This document shows, in pieces, positions 1-10,050 of a stretch of 64,000 nucleotides of DNA. The translations under genes and the position numbers were made by a program. Positions within the stretch are counted from its first letter, which is position 1. Each line of letters starts with the position of its first letter. Source of the stretch: Paracoccus sediminicola. Lineage in GTDB: Bacteria; Pseudomonadota; Alphaproteobacteria; Rhodobacterales; Rhodobacteraceae. The stretch covers positions 62,001-126,000 of the forward strand of contig NZ_CP115768.1 of NCBI RefSeq assembly GCF_027912835.1, written 5' to 3'. Below the pieces are notes generated by a model. That model was not told the origin of the DNA and made no database searches. It saw only the letters and a program-made list of their open reading frames with translations.

Positions 1-185
1 GCCGTATCGGCGGCGAGAGACACAAGGTTCTGCCCCCTCTCCGGGCGTCGCAGGGTGAAGCTGTCGCAGGCCGGTGCGATCCGCTCTTCCAGCGTCGCGG
101 CAAGATCGTCGCCATTTCCGCTGCCCGATTTGCGGTTGAGGATCACCGCAACGCGAAGCCCCGATAAATCGAATGTTTCGGTCAT
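1..185 (-). CDS. Diacylglycerol/lipid kinase family protein, N-terminal part (runs off the left edge)
   Basis: Only the first 61 codons lie in the window, read leftward from an ATG at 185-183. The translation starts [10 protein letters not shown] and continues with [14 protein letters not shown] hydrophobic strand followed by N-x-x-SG is how the diacylglycerol kinase catalytic domain begins (the phosphate-binding NPxSG element), so a lipid kinase of the YegS/DgkB type is likely. Such enzymes phosphorylate diacylglycerol or related lipids at the inner face of the membrane. It is divergent from valS, whose start is 112 bases away, so the two share one promoter region. The C-terminal domain cannot be checked here. 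Confidence 0.6.
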   Translation of the reverse strand, partial: MTETFDLSGLRVAVILNRKSGSGNGDDLAATLEERIAPACDSFTLRRPERGQNLVSLAADT

Positions 186-297
186 GCTGTTCCCGCCTGC
201 TGCCCGCGGGCCAACCCGCGCAGAGCGGATGAGGTTCCCGGTCTTGGCCTTGCCTGCCGGACGGGATAGGAACATCGGCAAAGATCAGGGGATCACG

Positions 298-3200
298 ATG
301 AGCATTGACAAGACCTTCGACGCGGCCAGTGCCGAAGCCCGCATCAGCGCCGAATGGGAAAAGCGCAACGCGTTTGCCGCCGGGGCCAATGCGCAGCCGG
401 GCGCCGAGACTTTCGCGATGATGATGCCGCCCCCGAACGTGACCGGCAGCCTGCATATCGGCCATGCCCTCGACAATACCCTGCCCGATATCCTCGCCCG
501 CTGGCACCGGATGCGCGGTTTCGACGTGCTGTGGCAGCCCGGTCAGGACCACGCCGGCATCGCCACCCAGATGGTCGTCGAACGCAAGATGGCCGAAGCC
601 GGAGAGCCAGGGCGCCGCGAAATCGGGCGCGAGGCCTTCGTGGAAAAGGTCTGGAACTGGAAACAGGAATCCGGCGACACCATCGTCAACCAGCTCAAGC
701 GGCTCGGCGCGTCCTGCGACTGGTCGCGCAACGCCTTCACCATGTCCGGCGCGCCCTCGGCCCCGGAAGGAGAGGGCGGCAATTTCCACGATGCAGTGAT
801 CCGGGTATTCCTCGATCTGTATAGCAAGGGCATCATCTATCGCGGCAAGCGGCTGGTGAACTGGGACCCGCATTTCGAGACGGCAATTTCGGATCTCGAG
901 GTCGAGAACCGCGACACGCCCGGCCATATGTGGCACTTCAAATACCCGCTGGCCGGTGGCGAGACCTATGAATATGTCGAGCGCGACGAGGACGGCAATG
1001 TCACCCTGCGCGAGACCCGCGACTATATCTCCATCGCCACGACCCGCCCCGAAACCATGCTGGGCGATGGCGCGGTGGCGGTGCATCCAGACGACAAGCG
1101 CTATGCCCCCATTGTCGGCAAGCTGTGCGAGATCCCGGTCGGGCCCAAGGAACATCGCCGCCTGATCCCGATCATCACCGATGAATATCCCGACCCCGAT
1201 TTCGGCTCGGGCGCGGTGAAGATCACCGGCGCGCATGATTTCAACGACTACGGCGTCGCGACCCGCAACGACATCCCGCTCTATGCGCTGATGGACACGA
1301 AGGCTGCGATGCGCGCCGACGGCAAAAGCTATGAGGAAAGCGCTGCCATCGCCACCCGTGCCGCGAAGGGAGAGGATGTGGGCGATGTGTCCAACGTGAA
1401 TCTCGTGCCGGAACATCTGCGCGGTCTCGACCGCTATGAGGCGCGCAGCCGCGTGGTAGAGGAAATCACCGCCGAGGGGCTTGCGGTGACCGATGCCGAA
1501 GGCGCGCCCGTGATCGAGAACAAGAAGATCATGCAGCCCTTCGGCGACCGCTCGGGCGTGGTGATTGAGCCCATGCTGACCAATCAGTGGTTCGTCGACA
1601 CCGCCCGCATCGTCGGCCCGGCGCTCGACGCCGTGCGCGATGGCCGGACGCGGATCCTGCCCGATCAGCACCGCAAGGTCTATGAGCACTGGCTGGAGAA
1701 TATCGAGCCGTGGACGATCTCTCGCCAGCTCTGGTGGGGGCATCAGATTCCGGTCTGGTACGGGCTGGATTTGGCGGTGCGCGGCTTTACGGATGACGAA
1801 GGCGACGGCGCGCTCGACGAGGTCGAGCTGCTCGAGCTTCTGGCTGACGGGCTGGTGCATCGCGGCTCGGTTCACCATGCCGCGGCGCGGTTCGAGGATG
1901 TGATCGACAGCTTCCGCGATGACATTGCCGGTCTGCCGCAACCGCTGGAGGTCAGCCGCGTGGTCGAGGTCTCGGACCGCGAGGAAGCCATCGACGTCTT
2001 CAGCCGAAGCCTGGCCGAATACAATATCAATCAGGACCCGACAAAGCTGCTTTACCCGGTCTGGCGCGACCCGGATGTGCTCGACACCTGGTTTTCCTCC
2101 GGGCTGTGGCCCATCGGCACGCTCGGCTGGCCTGACGACACGCCCGAGATGCGGAAATATTTCCCGACCGATGTGCTGGTGACCGGCTTCGACATCATCT
2201 TCTTCTGGGTGGCCCGGATGATGATGATGCAGCTCGAGGTGGTGGGTGACGTGCCGTTCCACACCGTCTATGTCCACGGGCTGGTGCGCGATGAGAAAGG
2301 CGCGAAGATGTCCAAATCCAAGGGCAATGTCATCGACCCGCTGACGCTCGTGGATGAATATGGCGCCGACGCCCTGCGCTTTACGCTGACCAGCATGGCG
2401 GCGATGGGCCGCGATCCGAAGCTCGGGCCGAAACATGTCGAGGCCAACCGCAATTTCGTCACCAAGATCTGGAACGCCACCCGCTTCGCCGAGATGAACG
2501 GTGTGCGCGGTGGCGGCGACCGCCCCAATCCGCGCCATACGGTGAACCGCTGGATCATCGGCGAGGTCGCCCGCGCCACCCAGGCCACCGACGAGGCCCT
2601 GGAAAGCTATCGCTTCAACGACGCGGCGAACGGGCTTTACGCTTTCGTCTGGGGCAAGGTCTGCGACTGGTATGTCGAATTCGCCAAGCCGCTGTTTGAC
2701 GGCGAATATGCCGAGGAAACCCGCGCCACGATGGGCTGGGTGCTGGATCAGTGCTATGCGCTGCTGCACCCGATCATGCCCTTCGTGACCGAAGAGCTCT
2801 GGTCGCTGACCGGCGAGCGCGACGGGATGCTGATCCATGGCGACTGGCCGGAACTCGGCCGCGAGGTGATCGACGCGGATGCCGACCGGCAGATGAACTG
2901 GGTCATCCAGCTGATCGAGAATATCCGCTCGGCCCGCGCCCAGATGGGCGTGCCGGCGGGTGCCCGGATCGACCTGATCGTGACCGAGGCCGATGAGGCC
3001 GCCCGCGCTGCGCTTGCTGCCAACGCCCCGCTGATCGAGCGGCTCGCCCGGGTCAACGCCCCGCGGGACGGTGTTGCGGGCAAGGGCATGATCTCGGTCC
3101 CCGCTCAGGGTGCCTCCTTCGCGCTGCCCATCGGCGATGTGATCGACGTGGAGGCCGAAACCGCGCGGCTGGAAAAGAACGCCGCCAAAACCCGCAAGGA

Positions 3201-3351
3201 TGCGGATGGGCTGCGCAAGCGGCTCGATAACCCGAAATTCGTCGAGAATGCCGATTTCGAGGTGATCGAAGAAACCCGCCAGAAACTCGCCGATCTCGAC
3301 GAGGATCTTGCCCGGCTCGACGCCGCGCTGACGCAGCTCAAGGCGATGTGA
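298..3351 (+). CDS. valS: Valine--tRNA ligase
   Basis: Cytoplasmic class I aminoacyl-tRNA synthetase that charges tRNA-Val. The 1017-residue product has the HIGH signature (residues 53-56, in [13 protein letters not shown]) and the KMSKS signature (residues 670-674, KMSKSKGN). The editing domain lies between them, and a charged coiled-coil C-terminus ends in [11 protein letters not shown], as in bacterial ValRS. The open frame extends upstream to 55, but the ATG at 298 fits the family N-terminus ([10 protein letters not shown]) and the upstream part is low-quality sequence. The DUF1992 gene starts one base inside the valS stop codon, suggesting translational coupling. Confidence 0.97.
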   Translation: MSIDKTFDAASAEARISAEWEKRNAFAAGANAQPGAETFAMMMPPPNVTGSLHIGHALDNTLPDILARWHRMRGFDVLWQPGQDHAGIATQMVVERKMAEAGEPGRREIGREAFVEKVWNWKQESGDTIVNQLKRLGASCDWSRNAFTMSGAPSAPEGEGGNFHDAVIRVFLDLYSKGIIYRGKRLVNWDPHFETAISDLEVENRDTPGHMWHFKYPLAGGETYEYVERDEDGNVTLRETRDYISIATTRPETMLGDGAVAVHPDDKRYAPIVGKLCEIPVGPKEHRRLIPIITDEYPDPDFGSGAVKITGAHDFNDYGVATRNDIPLYALMDTKAAMRADGKSYEESAAIATRAAKGEDVGDVSNVNLVPEHLRGLDRYEARSRVVEEITAEGLAVTDAEGAPVIENKKIMQPFGDRSGVVIEPMLTNQWFVDTARIVGPALDAVRDGRTRILPDQHRKVYEHWLENIEPWTISRQLWWGHQIPVWYGLDLAVRGFTDDEGDGALDEVELLELLADGLVHRGSVHHAAARFEDVIDSFRDDIAGLPQPLEVSRVVEVSDREEAIDVFSRSLAEYNINQDPTKLLYPVWRDPDVLDTWFSSGLWPIGTLGWPDDTPEMRKYFPTDVLVTGFDIIFFWVARMMMMQLEVVGDVPFHTVYVHGLVRDEKGAKMSKSKGNVIDPLTLVDEYGADALRFTLTSMAAMGRDPKLGPKHVEANRNFVTKIWNATRFAEMNGVRGGGDRPNPRHTVNRWIIGEVARATQATDEALESYRFNDAANGLYAFVWGKVCDWYVEFAKPLFDGEYAEETRATMGWVLDQCYALLHPIMPFVTEELWSLTGERDGMLIHGDWPELGREVIDADADRQMNWVIQLIENIRSARAQMGVPAGARIDLIVTEADEAARAALAANAPLIERLARVNAPRDGVAGKGMISVPAQGASFALPIGDVIDVEAETARLEKNAAKTRKDADGLRKRLDNPKFVENADFEVIEETRQKLADLDEDLARLDAALTQLKAM

Positions 3352-3674
3352 TGCACTGGTTCGAGCGGATCGCCCACCGCCGCGCGGATGAGGCAGAGGC
3401 GAAGGGCGAACTTTGCGGGCTCGCCGGCGAGGGCAAACCGCTCGACCGCGCCCGGCTGCGCGAACGCCCCGAGGATGTGCTGCACCGGATGATGTCGGAT
3501 GGCGGTTTCGTCCCCGAGGAATTCCGCATCCGCAAGGATGTCGAAGCCAAACGCGCCGCACTCGCCCAGATCGACGACCCCGAGGAACGCCGCGCCCTCC
3601 AACGCCGCATTGCGATGATGGAGCTCAAGGCCAATATCATCACCGATGCCCGCCGCGCCGCCACGCGCGATTAG
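3351..3674 (+). CDS. DUF1992 (DnaJ-C28-like conserved region) protein
   Basis: Small 107-residue cytoplasmic protein. It has the DUF1992 signature: an N-terminal helix (ERIAHRRADEAEAKGEL), the GEGKPLD loop and a GGFVPEEFRIRKDV segment. This domain is also found in eukaryotic DNAJC28 without the J domain. Its biochemical role is unknown. The ATG at 3351 overlaps the valS stop (TGATG); a GTG three bases upstream is an alternative start. Being coupled to valS suggests co-transcription but does not by itself assign a translation function. A repeated hairpin element follows immediately. Confidence 0.85.
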   Translation: MHWFERIAHRRADEAEAKGELCGLAGEGKPLDRARLRERPEDVLHRMMSDGGFVPEEFRIRKDVEAKRAALAQIDDPEERRALQRRIAMMELKANIITDARRAATRD

Positions 3675-3677
3675 CCC

Positions 3678-3732
3678 TCATCCTGACAGAAATATCCCGG
3701 GGGAGCGGCACAGCCGCGGGGGCAGCGCCCCC
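3678..3732 (-). repeat. Intergenic repeat element, copy A (hairpin plus GATATTT...GTCAGGATGA)
   Basis: Read on the minus strand, a GC hairpin (GGGGGC / GCCCCC arms at 3718-3723 and 3727-3732, 3-base loop) directly follows the petR stop codon. About 16 bases later comes CCCGGGATATTT, two variable bases, then GTCAGGATGA (3678-3701). The same 24-base motif, with 22 matches, recurs at 6023-6046 next to another GC hairpin. The element lies between the convergent 3' ends of the DUF1992 gene and petR and probably acts as a transcription terminator or mRNA 3'-end structure. That role is inferred from position only. Confidence 0.6.
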
Positions 3733-4433
3733 TAATCCGGCATCAGCATATACCCGGCGCCCCGCACGGTCTGAAGATAGCGCGGCTCTTTCGGGTCCGG
3801 CTCGATCTTGCGGCGCAGCCGGGTGATCTGCACGTCGATGGCGCGGTCCGACCCATCTGCATCCTCGGAGGGGGTCCGGCCCAGATCCTGCGTCAGATCC
3901 AGCCGGCTGACGGGCTCGCCCGGCGTCTCGGCCAGGCGCCGCATCAGCGCCGCCTCGGTGCCGGTCAGGTGAATATGCGCCTCGCCCTCGAAAAGCTGCC
4001 CGCGTTCCGTGTCATAGCGCAGCGGACCGAGCGTCATGAATTTCGGCCCGGCCACCTGCGCCTGCGGCACACGGCGCAGGATAGCCCCGATCCGCAACAA
4101 CAACTCGCGTGGCTCGAAAGGCTTGGGCAGATAATCATCTGCCCCGGCCTCCAGCCCGGCGATCCGATCCTCGGTCTCGCCGCGCGCGGTCAGCAAAAGG
4201 ATCGGCGTCTGGAGCCGCTTGCGAAGGTCGCGGGTCAGCGCGATGCCGTCCTCTCCCGGCATCATCACATCCAGCACGATCAGATCGAATTCCAGCCCGC
4301 GCAGGATCTTTCGGGCATGTTCCGCGCTGGTCGCCGCCGAGACGATGAAGCCCTGCTTGACGAGAAATTTGCGCAAGAGCTTGCGGATGCGTTCATCATC
4401 ATCGACGACGAGAATATGCGCCGCCTCGGTCAT
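3732..4433 (-). CDS. petR: OmpR-family response regulator, PetR-like
   Basis: A 233-residue two-component response regulator. The N-terminal receiver has the acidic pocket (VVDDDE), the phospho-acceptor Asp in LIVLDVMMPGEDG and the conserved Lys in YLPKPF. The C-terminal winged helix ends with the typical ITRLRRKIEPDPK and VRGAGYML segments. Its start overlaps the stop of the MarR gene (ATGA), so the two form an operon. In Rhodobacter capsulatus a MarR-type petP followed by petR lies upstream of the cytochrome bc1 genes, and this pair matches that arrangement in family, size and order. No bc1 genes are in this window, so the petR name rests on similarity of the pair. No sensor kinase is adjacent. 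Confidence 0.8.
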   Translation of the reverse strand: MTEAAHILVVDDDERIRKLLRKFLVKQGFIVSAATSAEHARKILRGLEFDLIVLDVMMPGEDGIALTRDLRKRLQTPILLLTARGETEDRIAGLEAGADDYLPKPFEPRELLLRIGAILRRVPQAQVAGPKFMTLGPLRYDTERGQLFEGEAHIHLTGTEAALMRRLAETPGEPVSRLDLTQDLGRTPSEDADGSDRAIDVQITRLRRKIEPDPKEPRYLQTVRGAGYMLMPD

Positions 4434-4954
4434 TCCGCGGCCTCTCCGCTGCGCATTTCGCGGAAACGTCGCGCGCCTGCCTCATCCATCATCGCTTCGA
4501 GCACTTGCCGGAATCCGGCGACAGCCTGCGGACCGGCGGCGCGATAGGCGGCGCGGACCCGCGCCCGCTGCGCCTTGGACAGCTGTTGCTCCAGCTCGGT
4601 TCCCGGCACGCTCAAGAACAGCTGCCGCTCGCGCCGGTCCCGCTGCCCGATGCGCGATTCGACCAGGCCATCCTTCAGCAGCGTCCGCAGCACCCTGTTC
4701 AGCGATTGCTTCGTCACGCCGAGAATATCCAGCAGATCCGACACGGTCAGCCCCGGCTTGCGGGCGATGAAATGCAGCGCACGGTGATGGGCGCGACCGT
4801 AATCGAGCCCTTCCAGAATCGCGTCGGGGTCAGAGGTGAAGGCGCGGTAGGCAAAGAAGAATGCCTCGATCCCGCCCCGGATCTGTTCATCCGTGAGAAA
4901 CAGCAAATTCTCCGCACCCTGTCCGGCGCTGGGTTTGATCGCTGGGTCCGTCAT
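4430..4954 (-). CDS. petP: MarR-family transcriptional regulator, PetP-like
   Basis: A 174-residue winged-helix regulator. The helix-turn-helix is SDLLDILGVTKQSLNRVLRTL and the wing carries the RIGQRDRRERQLFLS motif (D-x-R-x-R) typical of MarR proteins. The frame is open upstream to 5134, but the ATG at 4954 has a GGAG six bases ahead of it and gives a normal-length protein; an ATG at 4975 has a weaker site. It is co-translated with the downstream response regulator and is divergent from ilvE. Palindromic sequences at 5051-5075 in the shared promoter region could be its operator. The petP name is by analogy with Rhodobacter capsulatus. Confidence 0.8.
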   Translation of the reverse strand: MTDPAIKPSAGQGAENLLFLTDEQIRGGIEAFFFAYRAFTSDPDAILEGLDYGRAHHRALHFIARKPGLTVSDLLDILGVTKQSLNRVLRTLLKDGLVESRIGQRDRRERQLFLSVPGTELEQQLSKAQRARVRAAYRAAGPQAVAGFRQVLEAMMDEAGARRFREMRSGEAAE

Positions 4955-5050
4955 GCATGTCTCCGCCGTCGTCATCTTCGCTTTTAAGTCAGTCTTGTTG
5001 ACTTTCCAAGAATCAATCGTTAGCAAATCGGTGATGTAGCGCAATATATG

Positions 5051-5075
5051 ATCCTCATAAGGATTTTTTGCGCAA
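5051..5075. promoter_or_regulatory. Paired palindromes in the petP-ilvE divergent promoter region
   Basis: ATCCT-CATA-AGGAT (5051-5064) is a perfect inverted repeat with a 4-base spacer. It is followed within four bases by the 8-base palindrome TTGCGCAA (5068-5075). They lie between the MarR-type regulator gene and ilvE in an AT-rich intergenic stretch. MarR proteins usually bind palindromes next to their own gene, so this is a reasonable operator candidate, but nothing in the sequence proves binding. Confidence 0.35.
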
Positions 5076-5102
5076 CATTTGACAATCAGGGCGGAGGTGC
5101 CG

Positions 5103-5972
5103 ATGGACGGCGCATATGATGATCGCGACGGCAAGATTTGGATGGATGGTGAGCTGCTCGACTGGCGCGACGCGAAGGTTCATGTGCTGACCCACGGGCT
5201 GCACTATGCCTCGTCGGTGTTCGAGGGCGAGCGCTGCTATGACGGCAAGATCTTCAAGGGGCATGAGCATTCGCTGCGGCTGATCGAATCCGGCCGGCTA
5301 TTGGACATGCCCGTGCCCTATTCGGCAGAAGAGCTGGATGCCGCCAAGGCAGCATTGCTGAAGGCGAATGACCTGAGCAACGCCTATATCCGCGCCCTTG
5401 CATGGCGCGGCTCTGGCCCGGATATGGGCGTCTCGGCTCGGCGCAATCCGATCAGCGTCGCCATCGCCGCCTGGGAGTGGGGCAGCTATTATGGCGATGC
5501 GAAATGGCAGGGCGCCAAGCTGGACATCAGCTCGTGGAAGCGCCCCGATCCCGACACGATCCCGGCGGCGGCCAAGGCGGCGGGCCTGTATATGATCTGC
5601 ACCATGTCGAAACACGCCGCCGAGGCGAAAGGTTGTTCGGACGCGCTGTTCTATGACTGGGAAGGATATGTCGCCGAGGCAACCGGCGCGAATATCTTCT
5701 TCGTGAAGGATGGCGAGATTCACACGCCGCTGGCAGACCGCTTCCTGGACGGGATCACCCGGCAGACCGTCATCGCGATGCTGAAAGACAGCGGCCGTGT
5801 CGTCCATGAGCGGCGCATTCGACCTGAAGAGCTTGCGGAGTTCAGCGAATGCTGGCTGACCGGCACCGCGGCGGAAATCACCCCGGTCGGTCAGATCGGC
5901 GAGCATCACTTCCAGGTCGGCCAGATCACCCGCGATGTGTCGGATGCCTATGAGGCTCTTGTCCGGAGCTGA
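5103..5972 (+). CDS. ilvE: Branched-chain amino acid aminotransferase
   Basis: PLP-dependent class IV (fold type IV) aminotransferase that interconverts Val, Leu and Ile with their 2-oxo acids in the cytoplasm. The 289-residue protein has the family N-terminus (HVLTHGLHYASSVFEGER), a Lys in the MSKHAAEAKG region and the EATGANIFFVKDGE and FLDGITRQTVI segments of class IV enzymes. The start at 5103 is preceded by GGAGG five bases upstream; an in-frame ATG at 5079 gives only eight extra residues. It is divergent from the petP-like gene. D-amino acid transaminase and aminodeoxychorismate lyase share the fold, but length and motifs favour IlvE. Confidence 0.92.
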   Translation: MDGAYDDRDGKIWMDGELLDWRDAKVHVLTHGLHYASSVFEGERCYDGKIFKGHEHSLRLIESGRLLDMPVPYSAEELDAAKAALLKANDLSNAYIRALAWRGSGPDMGVSARRNPISVAIAAWEWGSYYGDAKWQGAKLDISSWKRPDPDTIPAAAKAAGLYMICTMSKHAAEAKGCSDALFYDWEGYVAEATGANIFFVKDGEIHTPLADRFLDGITRQTVIAMLKDSGRVVHERRIRPEELAEFSECWLTGTAAEITPVGQIGEHHFQVGQITRDVSDAYEALVRS

Positions 5973-6003
5973 GCCGATCCCCTCCGCCGGCCCCTCCGGG
6001 GGA

Positions 6004-6046
6004 CCGGGGCGCCGCCCCGGACCCCGGGATATTTGGGTCAGGATGA
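6004..6046 (+). repeat. Intergenic repeat element, copy B
   Basis: A GC hairpin (CCGGGGC / GCCCCGG, 6004-6010 and 6014-6020) is followed by CCCGGGATATTT, two variable bases, then GTCAGGATGA (6023-6046). It is the plus-strand counterpart of the element after petR, and in both cases the hairpin lies directly 3' of a gene (here ilvE, stop at 5972). It separates ilvE from the alkB-like gene and may end the ilvE transcript. Confidence 0.6.
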
Positions 6047-6098
6047 AGCGCGACGCGGATGGTTTCGCGGCAAGACCGCCGGGGCTATAGTCCGGGCC

Positions 6099-7223
6099 AT
6101 GACGCATTCCCTTCGCTCTGCGCTGCCGTTCTGGATGTCCCTTGGCCTCGTGCCGCTGGCGGTTCTGGCCGCGTGGCAGGGTGGCTGGTGGTGGGTGCTG
6201 ATGCCGGGCTATGCGTGGTATCTGGTCTCTGGGCTGGACGCGGCGCTTGGCTTGAACCGCGAGAACCCGGATACCTCCGTGCCCGATTCAGAGCTGTTCT
6301 GGTATCGCGCGATCACGGTGATCTGGTTTCCGGTGCAGTTCTGTCTGATTTTCGGGCTGATCTTCTATGCCGTGCGGTCGGGGCTGAGCGGATGGGAGAA
6401 GCTGGGCCTGTTTTTCGGGCTCGGCGTGGCGACGGGGACGGTGGGGCTCGTCTATGCGCATGAGCTGCTGCATCAGCGGCCAGGATGGGAGCGGTGGCTG
6501 GGCGATCTTCTGCTGGCATCGGTGCTGTACTCGCATTTCCGGACCGAGCATTTGCTGGTCCATCACGCCTGGGTGGCAACACCGCGTGACGCGGTCTCGG
6601 CGCGGTATAATGAGGGGTTTCACCGGTTTTTCTGGCGGGTGCTGAGGGACGCGCCGCGTAGCGCCTGGCGGGCCGAGCGGAGCCTTCTGGCACGGGCCGG
6701 GCGCAAGGCGACCGACCGGCGCAATCCGTTCTGGCGCTATGGCGCGCTGCAGCTTGCCATGCTGATCCTGGCCTTCGTCCTTGGCGGCTGGCAGGGAGTC
6801 ATGCTGTTAATATTCCAGGCGTTTATCGCAATATGGCAGTTGGAGTTGACCAACTATGTCGAGCATTACGGGCTGAGCCGGAGGCATCTCGGCGGGGGAC
6901 GTTATGAACATGTCCTACCCCGGCATAGCTGGAACGCGGCGCATACTGCCTCGAACTGGCTGCTCATCAATTTGCAGCGCCATTCAGATCATCACTACAA
7001 GCCCGATCGCCGCTTTCCTCTGTTGCAGAGCTATGGCGAGGACGAGGCGCCGCAATTGCCGGTGGGCTATCCGGGGATGACGTTTCTGGCCATGATCCCG
7101 CCTTTGTGGCGGCGGCGAATGAACCCGAGGGTGCGGGCATGGCGGCGGCAGTTCTATCCCGATATCGAGGACTGGTCCGAGTATAATCGCGGGACGTTGC
7201 CGATGCCTCAGAAGGCTTTGTGA
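6099..7223 (+). CDS. alkB: AlkB-type alkane 1-monooxygenase / membrane diiron hydroxylase
   Basis: A 374-residue integral membrane non-heme diiron hydroxylase that would oxidise the terminal methyl of alkanes or similar chains using rubredoxin-delivered electrons. The three histidine clusters are present in order: HELLHQ, HLLVHHAWVATPRD and LQRHSDHH, plus the NYVEHYGL box typical of AlkB. Hydrophobic segments lie at roughly residues 10-50, 75-125 and 215-255. The start ATG at 6099 was chosen because upstream residues are low-complexity; its ribosome site is weak. No rubredoxin or alcohol dehydrogenase gene is adjacent, so substrate and electron donor are unknown. Confidence 0.85.
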   Translation: MTHSLRSALPFWMSLGLVPLAVLAAWQGGWWWVLMPGYAWYLVSGLDAALGLNRENPDTSVPDSELFWYRAITVIWFPVQFCLIFGLIFYAVRSGLSGWEKLGLFFGLGVATGTVGLVYAHELLHQRPGWERWLGDLLLASVLYSHFRTEHLLVHHAWVATPRDAVSARYNEGFHRFFWRVLRDAPRSAWRAERSLLARAGRKATDRRNPFWRYGALQLAMLILAFVLGGWQGVMLLIFQAFIAIWQLELTNYVEHYGLSRRHLGGGRYEHVLPRHSWNAAHTASNWLLINLQRHSDHHYKPDRRFPLLQSYGEDEAPQLPVGYPGMTFLAMIPPLWRRRMNPRVRAWRRQFYPDIEDWSEYNRGTLPMPQKAL

Positions 7224-7294
7224 CCTGATCGGGTCGCTGGCATGGGTTGGTTTCGGGATTGACCCGACATTATCATATCTATATATCCCGAAAT

Positions 7295-7639
7295 ATGGAT
7301 AAAAAAATCGCTCTAGATGCCTTCGCGGCGCTTGGTCAGCCGACCCGGCTGGATGTGTTCCGCCTGCTGATCCGAGCGGGGCAGGAAGGCATGTCCGCCG
7401 GAGAAATCGCGGCGGCTTTGGATGTTCGGCAGAACACCATGTCTGCCAATCTCGCCGTGCTGTCCAACGCCCGGCTGATCCATAGCCGCCGCGAGGGGCG
7501 TTCGATCCGCTATTTCGCGGATATGGAGGGGCTGCGCGGGCTGCTGGTCTTCCTGCTCGAGGATTGTTGCGGTGGGCGGGCCGAGCTGTGCCAACCGCTG
7601 ATCGACGAAATTGCTTGCGCCTGCCCGGGCGCGGCATGA
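7295..7639 (+). CDS. arsR: ArsR-family metalloregulator
   Basis: A 114-residue winged-helix repressor. It has the ArsR-type helix-turn-helix (AGEIAAALDVRQNTMSANL) and the wing (SRREGRSIRYFAD). There is no CVCDLC motif in the recognition helix region. Instead, cysteines cluster at the C-terminus (EDCCGG, ELCQP, ACACPG), as in ArsR proteins that sense arsenite with C-terminal thiols. It lies 48 bases before an ACR3 arsenite permease, so it very probably represses that gene until As(III) binds. No good ribosome site precedes the ATG at 7295, and an AT-rich inverted repeat overlaps the start codon. Confidence 0.88.
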   Translation: MDKKIALDAFAALGQPTRLDVFRLLIRAGQEGMSAGEIAAALDVRQNTMSANLAVLSNARLIHSRREGRSIRYFADMEGLRGLLVFLLEDCCGGRAELCQPLIDEIACACPGAA

Positions 7640-7687
7640 AGGGCGCTGGAACCGCGCCGACAGAGACAAGGACGAGATTTGACTGAG

Positions 7688-8734
7688 ATGAGCGTGCCCG
7701 CACCCGGCGGGCTTGGCCGGTTCGAGCGGTTCCTGACGCTTTGGGTGGCGCTGGCCATTGCGGCAGGCATCCTGCTGGGCAACCTGTTTCCGGGGCTTTT
7801 TTCAGCGCTGGCTGGGCTGGAGATCGCCTCGGTCAATCTGCCCGTCGCCGTGCTGATCTGGGCGATGGTGTTTCCGATGATGGTCGGCGTCGATTTCGGT
7901 GCGCTGCGGCAGATCGGAGAGAAGCCAAAGGGGCTGGCAGTGACCCTTGCGGTCAACTGGCTGATCAAGCCGTTCAGCATGGCGGCTCTGGGTGTGATCT
8001 TCTTCAACCATGTGTTCGCCGGGCTGATCCCGCCGGATGACGCGCAGGCCTATCTGGCCGGAGTGATTCTGCTCGGGGCCGCGCCCTGCACGGCGATGGT
8101 CTTTGTCTGGTCGAACCTGACCCGCGGCGATCCCACCTATACGCTGGTTCAGGTGAGCGTGAACGACGTGGTGATGATCTTTGCATTTGCGCCGATCGTG
8201 GCGTTTCTTCTGGGCGTGACCGATATCGCCGTGCCTTGGGACACGCTGCTGATCTCGGTCGTGCTATATGTAATGCTGCCCCTGCTGGCCGGTTACCTGA
8301 CTAGGCAGCGTCTCGTCTCGCAGGGCGGCGAGGCTGCGGTCGAGGCGTTCAAGGCGCGGGTGCAGCCTTTTTCGGTGCTGGGGCTGCTGATCACGGTAGT
8401 GTTGCTTTTCGGGTTTCAGGGCGAAGTAATCCTTGACCGACCGCTGGTGATCGTGCTGATCGCGGTGCCGCTGCTGATCCAGTCCTACGGGATCTTTTTC
8501 ATCGCTTACGGGCTGGCGCGGGCATGGCGCATCCCGTTCAACGTCGCGGCTCCCTGCGCGCTGATCGGCACGTCGAATTTCTTTGAACTGGCCGTGGCGG
8601 TGGCGATCAGCCTGTTCGGGCTGGGATCGGGCGCGGCGCTGGCGACCGTTGTCGGCGTGCTGGTCGAGGTGCCGGTGATGCTGTCCCTGGTCGCATTCGC
8701 GAACCGCACGAGACACTGGTTTCCGGCTCGGTGA
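7688..8734 (+). CDS. acr3: ACR3-family arsenite efflux permease
   Basis: A 348-residue inner-membrane carrier with about ten transmembrane segments, exporting arsenite (and often antimonite). The diagnostic ACR3 stretch is [12 protein letters not shown], containing the essential Cys, followed by [31 protein letters not shown] segment also matches the family. The ATG at 7688 was chosen; an in-frame TTG at 7679 is possible. It is co-transcribed with arsR. No arsenate reductase is adjacent, so arsenate resistance would need arsC elsewhere. The symbol arsB is also used for this gene, but the protein belongs to the ACR3, not the ArsB, family. Confidence 0.95.
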   Translation: MSVPAPGGLGRFERFLTLWVALAIAAGILLGNLFPGLFSALAGLEIASVNLPVAVLIWAMVFPMMVGVDFGALRQIGEKPKGLAVTLAVNWLIKPFSMAALGVIFFNHVFAGLIPPDDAQAYLAGVILLGAAPCTAMVFVWSNLTRGDPTYTLVQVSVNDVVMIFAFAPIVAFLLGVTDIAVPWDTLLISVVLYVMLPLLAGYLTRQRLVSQGGEAAVEAFKARVQPFSVLGLLITVVLLFGFQGEVILDRPLVIVLIAVPLLIQSYGIFFIAYGLARAWRIPFNVAAPCALIGTSNFFELAVAVAISLFGLGSGAALATVVGVLVEVPVMLSLVAFANRTRHWFPAR

Positions 8735-8753
8735 TCCACGGAAAAATTGTGCG

Positions 8754-8782
8754 AAAAAACCCCGCCATCAGGGATGGCGGGG
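8754..8782 (-). terminator. Rho-independent terminator of ccrM
   Basis: Perfect 10-base-pair stem CCCCGCCATC / GATGGCGGGG (8760-8769 and 8773-8782) with a 3-base loop. On the minus strand it is followed by six T (8754-8759). It lies 64 bases after the ccrM stop codon and also faces the end of the ACR3 gene. Confidence 0.9.
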
Positions 8783-8846
8783 CAAGTTTGTCCGTGCCGA
8801 ACGAGCGAGGCAGTCGGACATGGCGAAACTGGTATGTTGAGCTGGT

Positions 8847-10048
<1,202 letters not shown>

Positions 10049-10050
<2 letters not shown>

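Noticed and set aside
186..297. Possible riboswitch or leader upstream of valS
   Set aside because: There is a short GC hairpin near 205-220, but no recognisable aptamer core; T-box control is not expected in alphaproteobacteria.
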